This document shows, in pieces, positions 1-11,965 of a DNA stretch of 64,000 nt. The notes beneath the pieces were generated by a model. It searched no databases. It was not told where the DNA came from and worked only from the letters and a program-made list of their open reading frames with translations. Position numbers and translations under genes: made by a program. This stretch comes from Pyrrhosoma nymphula. Its lineage: Eukaryota; Arthropoda; Insecta; Odonata; Coenagrionidae. The DNA lies in assembly GCA_963573305.1 (NCBI GenBank), contig OY754334.1:25537614-25601613 (forward strand). The letters run 5' to 3'. Position 1 is the first letter of the stretch; every line of letters starts with the position of its first letter.

Positions 1-421
1 CCTCCAGTTGGATCTCTGGGTGGTGACTACTGGGAGGGGAACATCAGCCAGGGAGGACAAATATAGGATTGGGATCGTGAGGTTCTTTGGAGTTTGAATT
101 TGGAGATAGACAGGTTGATATATACAAATAGACATCCTCGGAGTCAGTAAAGTGGGCTGGGAAAGATGTCTTCTGAAGCGAGGGATCCAGAGTCATATAC
201 TTCAGGAGACGACCAGCACTTTGGTACAGTGGTGGATACATATGGGGGCGCGCGCCCCCCCCCTTGCGGGGCCGCCCGCATTGCCGCCCGCGCCACACCG
301 CCAGTCAGCCCGCACACTATTCGTTCGTGTCTTTCGTCAGTCGACTCTTGAGTCGAGATATCGAGTAGTTGTACTTTCTTATGTAGCACGCGCGCGCGTC
401 CGCGTCATCGTATTTTATATG
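1..421. other. gene-free flank with a short CpG/GC-rich patch
   Basis: No coding region is recognised. The stretch at about 241-305 is strongly GC-rich, with a run of C after alternating GC and many CpG dinucleotides. A second short alternating CG run lies near 389-401. Open frames here are caused by GC richness and do not look like protein. The region leads into the promoter-like segment that follows. Confidence 0.5.
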
Positions 422-449
422 TTTCTGCCTGGCACATAGATAGCTAACC

Positions 450-655
450 TACGAGAAAAGTCGCGGCCATTCTAGTGATCTCGATACGTTATTCTGTCTG
501 GCATTTGTTCGAGAAAAGTCGGGAATATTCTATTTTTTGTATTTGCTCACACTCCTTAAAAGTCTAGAAGCGAACATTCTGGCACCGAATGTTTTCGAAA
601 CAACCGAGATACATATATAAGGGAAGCAGAGTCGCTGCCAGGCAGTCAGTTTGAA
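450..655 (+). promoter_or_regulatory. heat-shock-type core promoter (HSE clusters, TATA box, initiator)
   Basis: Seen directly: GAA/TTC pentamer modules in 5-bp register. One cluster has GAA at 567 and 572, TTC at 577, GAA at 587, TTT at 592 and GAA at 597. A second has TTC at 508, GAA at 513, GAA at 523 and TTC at 528. A weaker pair is GAA 455 and TTC 470. TATATAAG starts at 614 and a TCAGTT initiator lies at 646-651, so A+1 at 648 is about 32-34 bp downstream of the TATA box. The segments starting near 422 and 492 resemble each other (TTCTGYCTGGCA, then GAGAAAAGTCG), suggesting a duplicated enhancer module. Known: arrays of inverted nGAAn units bind heat-shock factor, and this layout is typical of hsp promoters. 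No heat-shock ORF follows; a LINE remnant begins 150 bp downstream. It may be an orphaned or truncated promoter, or drive a non-coding transcript. Confidence 0.5.
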
Positions 656-795
656 AGCTACAATCGTCGCGATAAATTGCGACCCCCCCTTGAGTTTTTT
701 CTGTATCCGCCACTGCTTTGGTACGAATAAGTACCTGGGGGTAATCAGTCAATGACGCCCAATAAAGGTAAATCAAAGGAATGAAAATTAATTGA

Positions 796-1600
796 AAAAA
801 ATCAGCCTGCTTGGTTTCGTTGATGACGTATTCAAAGCGTGGATGCCGGAAAACCTGCAATCACTCTTGGAAATATTGGATGGAGGACAACAAGGATACA
901 ACGTGACGATACGTTTTACGGGAAGAAAAAAGAAATCCTGGTTCATGGAAGAGAGAAGGTGAAGGTAGTCATTGCAATACGAGGAGAGATGGTTTAACAA
1001 GTAAACAAGATATTCTTCACTACCTTGGAAGTTACGTTATATCAGACAGAAGGAGTTGAACTGGCATCAAGCAAAGAATAGCTCAAGCCAGAAAAGCATT
1101 CATTTTGAGAAAGCAATTGCTGAAATAAAAGAAATAGAAAATACGATTTCCTATACAGAAGCAGTGTCTGAAAATGTTTGTACGAAGTATTGCGCTATTT
1201 GGGTCAAAGAGCATAGAGGCATGGACCATTGGAAAGCTGGAACAAAATGGAGTAGAGGCTTTTGAAACTCCGTGCTGGGGGCGGATGCGGAAGGACGAAT
1301 AGGATTAGGAACGAGGAACTTTCTAGAAGAATTGATAGGAGAAAATCATATGGTTCATATTCATAGGTCCAGATGGATAGACCACACTTTGAGAGACAAA
1401 TAATGTGTAAGGAGCATAACAGAAGGGAAAATAGAAGAAAAATCCCCACCAGGAAGACCCGAGAGATGAATAAATACTCAGGCTACCTAAAACGAGATAT
1501 GAAACAGAAGAGCTACAAGAACATAAAAGAGAAGGGCACAGGGTATAATGAAGGTCTGCAGTTAACCAATCTTAGAATAGAATGACTAATGACGAGCCTG
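796..1600 (+). pseudogene. LINE (non-LTR retrotransposon) reverse-transcriptase C-terminal remnant
   Basis: A decayed RT reading broken by several frameshifts and stops. In order: an RT catalytic-box relative LLGFVDDVFKAW (FVDD at 816-827, where active LINEs usually have FADD); a KVKVVIAIRGEMV segment near 957-1000; YLGSYVISD from about 1021; GIKQRIAQARKAF near 1060-1100; SIALFGSKSIEAWTIGK near 1190-1236; EAFETPCWGRMRK near 1255-1293; then EGKIEEKSPPGRPE and a KQKSYKNIKEKA tail. This order is that of the palm-to-C-terminus half of arthropod LINE polyproteins (YLGS, then ALYG.ETWT, then EAFE.WCWRRM, then GRPR). No endonuclease domain is visible, so the copy is 5'-truncated as LINEs usually are. 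It ends at LRIE-stop, followed by TGACTAATGACGA. The clade cannot be fixed by eye. It is not functional. Confidence 0.75.
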
Positions 1601-1611
1601 CATCCGAGAAG

Positions 1612-1777
1612 ATGACTGGACGTGGAAAGGGAGGAAAGGGACTGGGGGAGGGTGGAACAAAACTTCATCGCAAGTTTCTACCGGACAACATCCAGGGAGT
1701 CACCAATCTGCCCTTTTTCCCGACAAGGAGGCTTTAAGCGTATCTCTGACCTCATCCATGACGATAATGATGCCTTA
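1612..1777 (+). pseudogene. histone H4 pseudogene, 3'-truncated
   Basis: The ATG at 1612 opens a frame starting MTGRGKGGKGLG, identical to the first twelve residues of canonical H4 including Met. It continues with substitutions through HRKFLPDNIQGVT, where H4 has HRKVLRDNIQGIT, and hits a stop at 1735-1737 (41 codons). The next frame (from 1721) continues the H4 reading as RQGGFKRISDLIHDD, matching RRGGVKRISGLIYEE. There is therefore a frameshift near residue 35 and homology fades near residue 58 of about 103. The charge-changing substitutions (K to E, R to L, R to P) are not tolerated in real H4. H4 genes normally lack introns, so whether this was a retrocopy or a DNA fragment cannot be told. 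It begins just after the 3' end of the LINE remnant. Confidence 0.85.
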
Positions 1778-4573
1778 TTTAAATCTTGTATTGCATAAAA
1801 AAGAGCTTTATTTCAGTTAAAAAAATAGTTTTGAAGTGTATAAGTTCTCGTTAAATTGCAGAAAAAGCATGTCAATGTTACATTTATATCGGTAGCATTC
1901 GCCGATTTTTCGGTCCCTTTCTGCAATCTCCCGGATACATCCTGGGGCTTCAGCCGCTCCCGTTACAAATCTTCCTCAAAGGGGTAATTCGCCCTTCAAT
2001 CCCCTCCGGAGGTGCACCCTGCCTCTCCCCTTAGGGCTTAGGTACCTCGCTCTCAGGGGACCACCGTGCGAAGAGTTCAGTCGAAGGGGAACACAGCACC
2101 TCCGTCACTTACAACTTATCGACTGGAGCGCATGCGTTGATTGCCGTAGTTTATTTAGTGAGTACCAACAGTCTCGGTGTCACTTTGAATGATTCAACCT
2201 AGAACTACTATATTTAACTCTTGAAAAAAATCATTAACAACCTGCCTTTTTGTTAGTAAATCAACGAACAAAATTCAAATCTGTAGTTCTGGACATATAC
2301 ATATCCTCTTAAAATTTCGGTTTTTCAAAATTAGAGCGGCATCCAATTTCCAAAAGATAGGTATGTGGTGTATCACAAAAATGTAAAAATGCAAATAAAA
2401 ACCGTGAATTTAAAAGGAGGTAAATTTGTCGATTCCTCCAAATATTTATTAGGGTACCTAAGGTAAAATGCTATTAAAACGTTAATTTTACCGTAAAAAA
2501 GTCGCAAAATGCGCTTTTCTGATGCAAAAGGTATATCGTTTGATTTAACTCCAGAGGAATTTAGGAGGGTGGGAGTGAGGACATTGGGGGAAGACGAGGA
2601 GATTTGGGAGGGAGGGGGGAGTCGGGTTGTTGTGGCGTCGGGGCTGCACTAAACACCCGAGGGAAGGCAGCTGGGGCGGCCGCAGTTCATAAAACCTTCG
2701 CCGACGCCCCCTGCCTTTAGGCCGGCGGCGGCTCCGCCGGAGGGTTCGGTGAGGTGGGCGCTTCGGTGGGCGGAGGAATAACCATTAAACAGCCACAAAC
2801 CGAAATTTACGCCTTCGGCACCTCCCCTCCTCCGACTCCACATGCACTCTCGCCCTCTTCAGACCACGTACGTCGTCGGCTGCGAAACCCGAAGACCCCT
2901 CACACAATACTCCCCAGACAGCATTTTGTGTCCTTCCCGATACTCCCACTCTATTGAATCCTGTCCTTTTACCCTTTTCCCATCCTTTCCTGTAACATCT
3001 CCCTCTACTCCTTTATCCTTAGCCTCCTCTCCACCTTGTTTATAGACAGTTCGATCAGGAGGGTAAATAAAAGGAATCGGAACTCGCGGAAAGACTCTTA
3101 TGGAGCTGTCTATCACGCTACGATACGTGTTTGTAACCTTCATTTCAAAATAGACCTCAGAATGTTACTAAGGCTTACGTATAAAGATCATATCATATAT
3201 TTTTCTCATATCGCACAGTCACTGATGTTGAATTGATGTCACTTGACATCCAAAAGTGACACGTATTTTTTATCTCATTGGAGGCCCATTGTTCTATTGT
3301 GGTGCTAAATGAATGCCACTTACCAAAGTAGAGCCATTGATGATTGACCCAAATGGCCGAGCTACAGCCTTAAATGACAAAAATCCATTTGCATTATGAA
3401 CAATTAGCTTCAATAGGATATTCTGATGTGTACTGGGCTCAAAAACTCTAGTATCAGATTTGGTGAAGCTAGCATACACGGTGATAGTTTCTTCAGATCG
3501 AGGCGTAATGCAAATGGACTGTGTTTTAACTGCAATTGCAAAGGTTCAGATCATTAAAAAACCTAAAACTTATGTTCTACTCATGAAAGGTACCGCTGAA
3601 ATTCTGCTATGCGAATTTTAAAATGCGATCTAGAGAAGTCCTTTTCCTCCTATAGTGCAATTTTTTTAAATTTTGATACTTCTACTCATTAATGGTTTTA
3701 AACTATATTTTAATCTATTTCCACACAGTTTATTTTTATATTTTAACTATTTAAGGGATTAAAACATTTCAATAAATACTTTTATTTGTTTATTCAAGTT
3801 TTGCTTAATCACCAGATGTAAGGGTCGTGGTGTAATATGTGATCTGGGTTCAACCCATTATGTGAAAGAGATCCTCAGAATCTCAGCTTTCACCAAATAT
3901 CATCTCATATTATCATGCGTAGCTTTTTAAATACGTTGTGATTAAGTGTCTGAATTTATTAGTGGAATTATTGTTAGAGATGTTGGAGAGATTTTTGATC
4001 TTTATGTTGTGGCGGTCACAGCCCTTAGCCCTTTTCTTGTCCTCAATTGATGAACACTCCAGAACACGCTTGTCTAATGAAAATGGTGTCGCAAATGTTC
4101 ACCTAGTAGTTGCCGAGGAGGCTTTCCAGTATTATTCTCAATATAACTCCAATAAACCCGGCTGAGAGAGGCAGTTGGGCACAGACTTCTTGCGGAGAAG
4201 ACGTCTCAGAGTGGTGGAACGGGTGAAACCATTGTAATTTTCTCTAAACCAGAAATATCCTCAACATTTGTCAACTATGAAAGAAAACCATAGAATGAAA
4301 GATGTTGAAATAAATTCTCTCAGAAACGAATGACTTTATTGTTGAGTGTGAATCGTTAGTGTATCGATATAACTGTCCAAAAGATTTACGGGAGTGCACT
4401 GTTTTAATTTTTTTATCCGAGTATTTTATGGATAAACGAATGAATTATGTTTTGTTAATGAAAATAAAAAGTACCTAGAGCTGATGGTGAATGTTATATT
4501 TTATCGGCGATAGTTATAAGAAATATCGTTAGCGTCCATATCATCACGATATCTTAACCATCCTTTGGCCAGA
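1778..4573. other. gene-free unique sequence
   Basis: No recognisable gene, RNA or element. A GC-rich patch lies at about 2,560-2,850, with a short CGGCGGCTCCGCCG palindrome near 2,725. The remainder is AT-rich. A weak B-box-like GGGTTCAACCC occurs near 3,848 but lacks a credible tRNA body. Open frames here are short and unrecognised. Confidence 0.4.
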
Positions 4574-4623
4574 ATTATCGCCAATATCGAAAGTATTGCC
4601 AGTTGGCGATAATCATCGAGATT
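4574..4623. repeat. imperfect hairpin with 11-bp perfect arms
   Basis: ATTATCGCCAA (4574-4584) is repeated inverted as TTGGCGATAAT (4613-4623) across a 28-bp spacer. The surrounding 120 bp is enriched in ATATCG and CGATA words, so this may be the relic of a small palindromic element. No target-site duplication was found. Confidence 0.45.
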
Positions 4624-6446
4624 CAATATTCTGGCAACTTCTAATTTTTTTATCGACGTGTATGAAAAAAAGTTTTTGTGATTTGCGCCGAGCCATCGTC
4701 ATATTGTTTAGCCATTTTACAGCATAATATAATTTTGTCTTAATGAATATTTATCCCTATGTGTTGAGAATTTGTTTTCTACAGAGGCATTGCCGGTATA
4801 ACGTTGGTGATTGCGCCATCTAAAGACACCGATGGTGTGGCGCCAGAAGTATTACAGCTGAGTGAACCCTCATTCTGAGGGTTAATTACTATCCGTCCCG
4901 TGGGCGCTTTCGTTTTTACGGGTTTGTGTCTTTTTACGATGGATGAGCGAGGTCTGAGTTTGCAGTGAATTGGATGCGGAACAAACCTTTATTTCAGCGT
5001 ATTTAGGCTCGCCCTCCAGCGATCGCTTCTCCCTTTGGTTGGTTTGGAATTTCCTTTTATCCCTTCCCCTCTTTTGACATTGCTCACTTCCAAGTCACCC
5101 CCCCCTCTTGCGAGACACCCACCCACCCTGGGAAATCCTCGGCGCGAAGTCTGCTCGGGCTGCACGACAGTCGAATCCCCCTCCCTCTTCCCTTTCATCT
5201 CGGTCCAGAGTAAACATTTGCACGGAGCTCCACCATATTCCCCTCTTCCCACCTCTCCCCTCCCCAACCTCTTCCCTACCTCCCCTCTCCACAATCAATC
5301 GAATGACGACTCGTAAGCGGCGACTAGGTCGAAAAGGACAACGGGTGAGGTCGAATACGACGACCGCGGATAGGGTTTATTTTCACGACAATTAAGGTGG
5401 TTGGAGCGATTTTTACTCATGCACAGATTTGCGTGAAAATTTGCACACGTTTTTTCATTAGTTATATCTGTAGATGAAAGTGAAAGAAGTTGTATCATAA
5501 CAATTTGTTTTTTTTTTTCGGCAATCCAATGCTATTTTAACACGTAGCCTTATGGCATATTACTTATATTACATTATAATTCTATAGAATATGTACAAAT
5601 GTTGTTTAAACACGAAAATAATACATTTTTCACTTGTATAATTGTTGCTGACAAATATCAAGGTGTCACACGGAGTTCAATATTCGAAAACAGCATATTT
5701 TAATACAATGTTGTCAAAATTTTGAATACCGCGCCGTAAGGTCCAGTCGTAAAATGCTTTAAGGAAGGAAAAAAATATAATTAACGCATCATTTCCATCA
5801 CTGGCTGTATGGTGAGTTCCAACGCATAAATATATGCATTTAAGTGAAATGTGATCGACCAATTTTTTTTCGACTTACTTAAAAAATACTAAATTGTGCA
5901 CTCAAATGTCCCACGATTAACTCTCCAGCCACATTAAGGGTATGTTTACGCACACACTGTGTACGTCCCAAGCTAAAGATGAAAGGCGGCCGCTGAAGTG
6001 GTCGTCGCCGTAAAGATTTGTCGCACGAATATTGATCTCAATTCCTTAATTCCTGATGTGAATTTTAATGCGTGCGTTTAAAGTTGGCGTGGCGACTTCA
6101 ATACTCACCATTCTAAGGAACTTTTTCTGCTTTGAACCCTGACTGTGGTAGGGATTTTTCAGTTGAATCCCGACCTCTACTCAATGCTATATTGAGAGCA
6201 TTTCAAGACCTGTATTCACTCTGTCGGATTGGAGCTTTGACCACTCGTCTGTGAATTTATTTAAAATTTGGCTGACGGTTGCTCTGGGTTTTCCCTCCTC
6301 TATTTTTCATTTCCCGGATATTTCTACACTTATAACGCCATATTCTACCCCCATATCAGTTATTGCGCAAATGATCCGTTGTCTTTCTTCTCTTCTAAAA
6401 GCTATCACTAGTATTACCATTTTCCTGTTCAATATTATACCTAGTC
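4624..6446. other. gene-free unique sequence with a C/T-rich tract
   Basis: No gene is recognised. At about 4,990-5,300 the plus strand is strongly pyrimidine-rich (CCCCTCC-type words), which creates proline/serine-rich or glycine/arginine-rich open frames on both strands that should not be taken as proteins. The rest is AT-rich. Confidence 0.4.
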
Positions 6447-6478
6447 CATCGTCTAGCCTTATGAAAGGCTAGACGATG
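6447..6478. repeat. perfect 14-bp inverted repeat with 4-nt loop
   Basis: CATCGTCTAGCCTT, loop ATGA, then the exact reverse complement. The stem is perfect and would fold stably as RNA or cruciform DNA. No poly-T or gene end adjoins it, so a terminator role is not supported. It could be the tip of a small foldback element or a chance palindrome. Confidence 0.7.
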
Positions 6479-9400
6479 TGAAATTGGTACGGACTTGGGA
6501 TAGTGATTGAACATCCCGCATTCTTACCCGGGAGAGGCCTCTTTGACCTTGTAGTGACAATTTCAAGCTATTTAACTCTTTAGGTACCAGTTTTGTTCTT
6601 GTTAACCACATACACAACTGGGAGTTTTACTGCCCCATACACCCTAATGTGTGATTTTTACACATTGGTTGGCATCGCTTATGGTTTGCCGTACCCTTAA
6701 TGTTGGTACCATCCCTATGGGAAGCCGTGGTGACCACATTAAATATCAGGTGGTCACCATATATTGTATTTATGCCGTATCGAAGTGGTCAGTGCAATAA
6801 TGAAAATAATGGACTCTAGTTACACTGGAATATGTTTAAGTTTGATTTAATTGAATAAACCCATTTTACCGTACACTTAACATAGTACAATAGCGAGTGC
6901 TTAATACCAAGGGGAGAACTTGAATTATGGTACGAGTACTCATCACTACAAATTACAATTTCCGTTTAATGATGGTTAAATGAGGTTTGTTATTGACTTC
7001 ATGTATTGAAAATCTATGATCTTATAGCATATCTTAAAGCAAGTACAAATCTTTGGTTATAATACGTCCAGGCAAGGAGAAAATATAAAGTTAAGGCCAC
7101 CGAAATTTTAAAATCAAGGATTTCTGTCGTAACAAATTCATTATTCTGACTTCTATTCTGACTATTCTGATTATCACGCGTTTCAACTAAGCTATTACTC
7201 CAGCTATTTTGCTTGAAGGTGAGCCGGATCAAATTGCATGTAATACGGGCTTTAAAATCTAACGATTTTATAACGATTCACTCTTGAATGAGTGATTGGG
7301 TGCCTTCGATTTGAATTCCCTGAATTTTGAGCAGGTTGGAACAGGTGAGTGCAATTTGACGCACGCAAGCAGTGACGAGAGGGATTGTTGTGCGCTCTAT
7401 AGGTCATTCTTTTAGTTCCAACGACCGCGAAAAACATTTACTATGTTAGAAGAAGGTGAGCTTTTGGAACAAAGTAGCGTAGCATGCGAAGTTTACTATT
7501 CTAAATAGCTGATTAAATTTCGGAGAATTGTTTTACACGTAGCAAAAGCGCTTCCCGCAGTAGAAAAGGCAGCACTTGCAGCCTCAATAGGCGATAGGTT
7601 TTGGTAACTGGAAGAAAGAATTCACATCAATAGACCATTGGCATTTTTACGTGCCATAAGTCATTCATTCGCGAAGTCGTGGAAAAAGGAATTTTTAATT
7701 ACAATTTTGACTGCACGTTGTTCCATGCAATTGAGTACGCAAGAAAATTCCTTACGTGCATAGTAATAATAAGGTAAGGTACCTCTTTCAAAAATTCAAT
7801 TTGCTGGAGAGGCTGAAAGCTATCTGTAACGCAGATTACCAAGACAATATTCGGGTCGTTTTCAGTAGCTATACCTACCTAAACTATGGGTGCATGCAAC
7901 GTTCTTCAATCAAGATATCTATTTACCTCATTTCATACACATTCATTTCAGGACCTTTAAGAAAGGTCACTGATTAAAAGAATTTACTGCGAAGTCGGGG
8001 GCATTATTCTAGTGGTGGCCACACCTCCCGCGGAGATAGGTTTAACCGAAGGTAGGGGAGCGTCCGGATGATAACGGAGGGAAAGATATAGCAGTGCGAG
8101 ATAGCGGAGAGCTTTGGGTTTAGGGGTGAGCTTAAATTACACCCCTTCGCAGATGGGCGGGGCGGAAGAGATTCCTCCTCTAACCGGAACTTTTCCGCCT
8201 CCGAGTCAGTTAATTTAAATGTTCCCTTTCAACGAGGGCACCTGAAATCTGCACCTGAAACCGTTCATGAGCTTTGGTGAGGGTATTAGGCAATTAAAAT
8301 GGGAGCAGAGGCTAATGTAGGCAGCGGCCTGTAGTGTAGGCAAGCGTGTCATTGCGGCCGTTATTAGGGAATAATAATTCGCTGGGTTAATCGAGGTTTG
8401 GGTGAGCATTAAGAGGGCGATACGAGGGCGGTGCGACTCTTGTGTCCGGTGGTGAAAAGCACCCAATGAACTGGGTCTAACGACTCTCATGGTGGGCAGT
8501 ATATCGACCTTTAAATACCCTGGCTGGTACTGTTGGAAGTGGAAAAAAATTAGACTCACTACCGGTAACATTCGGCCACTAGAGTGGAAGTCACAGTGGA
8601 TAAAAGGTGAGTATTACAGAGTAATAGCCTGACGGTTTGATAGTGACTATCACTCAAACTGCGACAAAATTATGAAAGAGGGGGCCCAGTGAGGGAAGGA
8701 GAAAATGTAATGCAATGCGAAACGGTACAAAGGGACATGCACGTTTTCAGGTTCAAAGGGTGCTTGATATGCCATCAATGTGTTTGTATTCAACATGATA
8801 TAATCTTATGACTTGACCGGCATTCAAAGCGGGATCTCCCAATCACCTGTTAAGTGTGAAGTTATTCATGCCCCCCACATAAACGGCAATTTATACCTGT
8901 TAGGTTCACTAGCTGGTTACACAAGCACGCCTTCTTAAAGGCATCTTGTCAGTTGAAGGCGTTTTTTGACATGGTTAGATCAAACTACTATGGATCCTCT
9001 GCAAATATAATTATATTCCATGGTTAATTTCTTTGCATAGGCATTGGTCTATTGATGCCCAAATCAGACCAAGTAGTTCTTCATTTGGCTTGGAAGTGCA
9101 TATATTTTTTTACACCAATCGTTACCGATGCGTGGTGCCTTAATCAATATGTTTATGTCGTAGTATATGATGTTTAATAATTTATATCATGTAACAAAAT
9201 CGGTTTTAAAATTGTCATAAAATTTCCAGAAATGTATGTGATCATTAGCTTTTTGGCCACGTGTGCGGTAATCTAGTCCTGTAATCAATAGACCAGCAAG
9301 TCCAGCACCACGCACAAAAGCATGCCCTGCTCTCTTGATCGGTTTAAAGTAGCTGTTGGAAAATATTCTATACCAATTCTAAATTATCGAGCTTTTCTGT

Positions 9401-10227
9401 GGGAAAAAGTAATATTTGTGATTTAGATTGATATCATGAGGTAGATAGCACGCCAGAGAGAACATTTCCTAACCGAAGGGATTTTCCATGTCACGGTTGC
9501 AAGATGGTTGAGAAAACATTCCTGTTTCTACAATTCAGCCCTTAGGACATGTAGCAAGACGCCCAATGTTTTTTTTACAGAGTTGATACTAACCATATCG
9601 GAAAGCAAACATTTCAAACTTCGCTATAAATATGCAATGTCAGCGGAGCATCAGACGGTAATGGGGAGTTATAAGCGAACCAACTAATGTATGCGTAATG
9701 CAATTATCCTTCACCTTTGAATTCTGCCAATTCTCGAGAATGTAAGTTTCATAGAATTTGTGTAATCTTGATCACCGAGGATGGATTTCGTGCGCCTTAC
9801 TCTGCAGGTTGCTGTGCAGGGCCCCGCATACCACCCGAACTGCGTCCTTTCCACTACCTCTTTAGCTCATCCACTTGGCTTCATAGCGAAATCGTTTTGC
9901 ATTTTGGTGAATTTACATTAATTATATTTTGGAAAATTATCCACTTATGTTAAAGGATTCCACTTTCCACTGGCACTCAGTATTCGAAAATGGAGGATTA
10001 CTGTTGTGTATGGAACTAAATTCCGTCGTACTGGCGACTCGTACTCGAATCACAAAGCTCTTTTCACGAGACATCCCTCCCGCCCTTTTTCAAGAAAGAC
10101 CTCTACCACAAGATCCACTATCTTTCTCCATTTCGTGATGACGTCTTCGTATTTTTCTGGGTAGTGTCACCTCTTACCCTTATTCCACGCATCGCTCGCC
10201 TCCTTCAGAGAAAAGTAAATGTGTGAG
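6479..10227. other. gene-free left flank of the tandem array
   Basis: No gene or known element is recognised. A small inverted repeat TGGTGACCAC (6728-6737) / GTGGTCACCA (6750-6759) is present. A 118-codon minus-strand open frame at 8215-8571 has no recognisable motif and lies in unique DNA. It is left uncalled. Confidence 0.4.
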
Positions 10228-11965
10228 TCTAATATATATACAGCCCTTTGCGTCACTCACTCACGTATACAAATGTTTGGACGAATCTGGAAGAGCCACG
10301 GACTTGAAATTTTTTGTGAATTTTCTTTGGCGAAATTTATCGTAGGAAAAAATGGGAAACCGTGGAATTTCGAACCGGAAGTGACCCAAAAAAATTCAAA
10401 ATGGCGTTTTTTTGGACCTTTCGAAATGTAGACTTTTGGTTTCTCCTTAGTATCTCTCGAACTATGGGTCGGATCTGAAATCTGATTGGATTTTAGTAAT
10501 AGGGAATTGAATGATCTAAACGCTCAAAAAATCTCAAGGGTCTACGTTTAATATTTTTACCACCAGTGGTCCTCGAACACAAAATTTCGTTAAAAATTTG
10601 TATTTTTTTCGTTAATTATTTTTAATCTCCGAAACTAAGATCCCGATCGAAAAATACTTTCTACAAAACTTTTATTTCTCTTTGAGACCTACAATTTTTG
10701 ATTTTTTTCTATCCCGTATAGTGCTCTCGTTACATGGTGCGAAATTTGAATCGGCGATAGCTCTTGAACTAAGAGTCGGGCATCCAATCTGTCGATGCCG
10801 TTTCATAGATCTCACCGAGACCTACAACCTTGTGCTTGCCATTACTCTCTATCTATTATAGTGCGCAGTCAACATGGTGCCAAAAGCCACTCGGTTCCGC
10901 CGCTGTAACTTTTGAACGGTCGGTCGTATATCGCATCTGATGAAAAATTCATGTAAGGGTTTTCAATTATGTAAAAGATGCAACTGACCGTTATTTTATA
11001 GTGCTAACGTTACATGGTGCCTATTTTGAATCGGCGATAGCTAACAAACTAAGAATCGGACATTACATCTTTTGACGTCGATTAATAGATCTCTACAAGA
11101 CCTACAACCTAGTGCTTGCCCTAACTCTCTATCTATTATAGTTCGCAGTCAACATGGTGCCAAAATCAAATCGGTTCCCGCGCTGTAACTTTTAAACGGT
11201 TGGTCGGAGATCGAATCTGAAGGAACATTCTTATCAAGGTTTTCAATTATATAAAAGACACAACTTACCGTGTCGCCCTGCGCTTAGTAGTTTACTCACC
11301 AGAGGTCTGAAGACCTGTTTTTTTTCAATTTCTCCTATACTATGAGTCGGATCTGAAATCTGTTTACTGAGTGTTGTAGATCTCGTGGAGGCCTACCATT
11401 TTACGTTTATCCTTACCCTCTACGACTTATAGTGGACGTGTAACATGGTGCCAAAGTAAACTTTTTCTCATAAACACATTTTGCTCTCGTGTACTGGTAT
11501 ATAGACAACTTTATCAGTAGAAGTAACGGAGTTCCATTCCTTTAAGTGAGAATTCCTGTATGTCCGTGTAGGGGGCGAAGCCCCCAGAACGTTGGCGAGC
11601 TTTGCGAGCCAATGTTCTTTTTTTCTTTAGAAAAAAAGAGGCGAGCAAAGCGAGCCGTCGTATAGGCTTCCAACAAGCTGCCATGGTAACTTCTCTACCA
11701 ATTATAGTGCACTGAAACATGGCGCAAAATTAAATTTTTTTGTTTTTCCTTTGTAACTTTTGAACTAAAAGTCGGAGCTTAAATCTGTTTACATTTTCTT
11801 GTAGGTCTCAGTAATGCCTATAACCTTATGCCATACCCTATATCTATTATAGTGGCTTAGAAACATGGTGCCAAAAAATTTTTTTTTTAGCCCACAGACC
11901 AATGGGGGCGAAGCCCCCCCATTAAGGGGTTCTAGGGGGCGGAGCCCCCTAGCGAGCGCAGCGAG
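10228..11965 (+). repeat. array unit U1 (left edge, diverged)
   Basis: First unit, 1738 bp, beginning inside the sequence GAGTCTAATATATATA that it shares with unit X (25,608). It carries its own substitutions (for example GGAATTTCG and ATTTTTAATCTCC in the head) and is not a copy of any other unit. Its end lacks the usual TCT boundary: the GCGAGCGCAGCGAG terminus runs directly into AACGATAC of U2. Confidence 0.92.

Noticed and set aside
3820..3860. B-box-like GGGTTCAACCC as a third SINE of the 40.4-kb family
   Set aside because: No A box at the right distance and no shared body or tail.
6251..6430. Minus-strand frame resembling a LINE RT fragment (MVILVIAFRREERQR..)
   Set aside because: Only a loose similarity to the region before YLGS; no second motif follows, so a relic cannot be supported.
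8215..8571. 118-codon minus-strand open frame
   Set aside because: No motif, no family resemblance and no neighbouring gene; within chance expectation for a moderately GC-rich patch.
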